Source: Rhabdophis nuchalis (taxonomy: Eukaryota; Chordata; Lepidosauria; Squamata; Natricidae). From it: a DNA stretch of 64,000 nt. The translations under genes and the position numbers were made by a program. Each line of letters starts with the position of its first letter. Position 1 is the first letter of the stretch. This document shows positions 63,853 through 64,000 of this stretch, in pieces. The stretch covers positions 196,203,962-196,267,961 of the forward strand of contig CM077644.1 of the NCBI GenBank assembly GCA_039707465.1, written 5' to 3'. The notes below the pieces were generated by a model. It had not been told where the DNA came from, made no database searches, and saw only the letters and a program-made list of their open reading frames with translations.

Positions 63853-64000
63853 GCAGCCCCAGAACGTAAGCCGTGGTGCCCGCCGGAGGGAACCGCGATG
63901 GAGACGTGACCGGCTTCCCTGCCTGACGCAGGCAGGGAAGCCGGTCGCATCTCCATCGCGGCTCCCTCCGGCAGGCACCAAGCGGATGTTCTGGGGCTGC
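63853..64000. repeat. GC-rich inverted repeat at window edge
   Basis: Arms of about 72 bp: GCAGCCCCAGAAC... from 63853 against ...GTTCTGGGGCTGC ending exactly at 64000, with centre ACG at 63926-63928 inside GCCTGACGCAGGC. A few substitutions and one indel, clustered near the outer third. It may extend past the window. Confidence 0.88.

Overview
The window looks like nuclear DNA of a squamate reptile, probably a snake or lizard. It holds a vertebrate split gene with long AT-rich introns, full of L2/CR1-clade LINE 3' ends, a Sauria-type SINE, hAT and mariner-like MITEs and a Penelope-like element. No bacterial-style gene, CRISPR array, rRNA or canonical tRNA gene was seen. The species call is inference from repeat content.

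Layout. 1-21755 is intergenic sequence downstream of the gene: an L2-clade LINE copy, a decayed Ty3/gypsy pol relic, a candidate solo LTR, hAT elements with target duplications, and simple repeats. 21756-62164 on the minus strand carries 20 coding exons of MAN2A1 (Golgi alpha-mannosidase II). They give 1020 in-frame codons plus the stop. Roughly 120-130 N-terminal residues (cytosolic tail, membrane anchor, stem) lie in exons beyond position 64000. Zinc ligands, nucleophile and all splice phases are intact; one intron is GC-AG. 62165-64000 is upstream intron with a SINE, a hAT start, an ~800-bp CT tract and a GC-rich palindrome running to the window edge.

The most notable part is 51650-54350, in the intron between the exons at 56242-56415 and 51084-51270. 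Two Penelope-like (GIY-YIG) fragments lie head-to-head with an exact 70-bp inverted repeat. Directly beside them is a tandem array of ~346-bp monomers on the plus strand, antisense to MAN2A1. Each of five array repeats contains a hammerhead-ribozyme fold (stem I, CUGANGA core, stem II, GAAA, very short stem III, AUC cleavage triplet); four cores are intact and one has lost the essential G8. Four repeats also carry a tRNA-like module with A- and B-box-like motifs. This is the architecture of a retrozyme or ribozyme satellite, sitting next to the kind of element thought to mobilise such RNAs.

Other intronic insertions include an almost complete L2-clade LINE ORF (42277-45245) facing an inverted 3'-end copy (45566-46033). 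None of the insertions interrupts a MAN2A1 exon.
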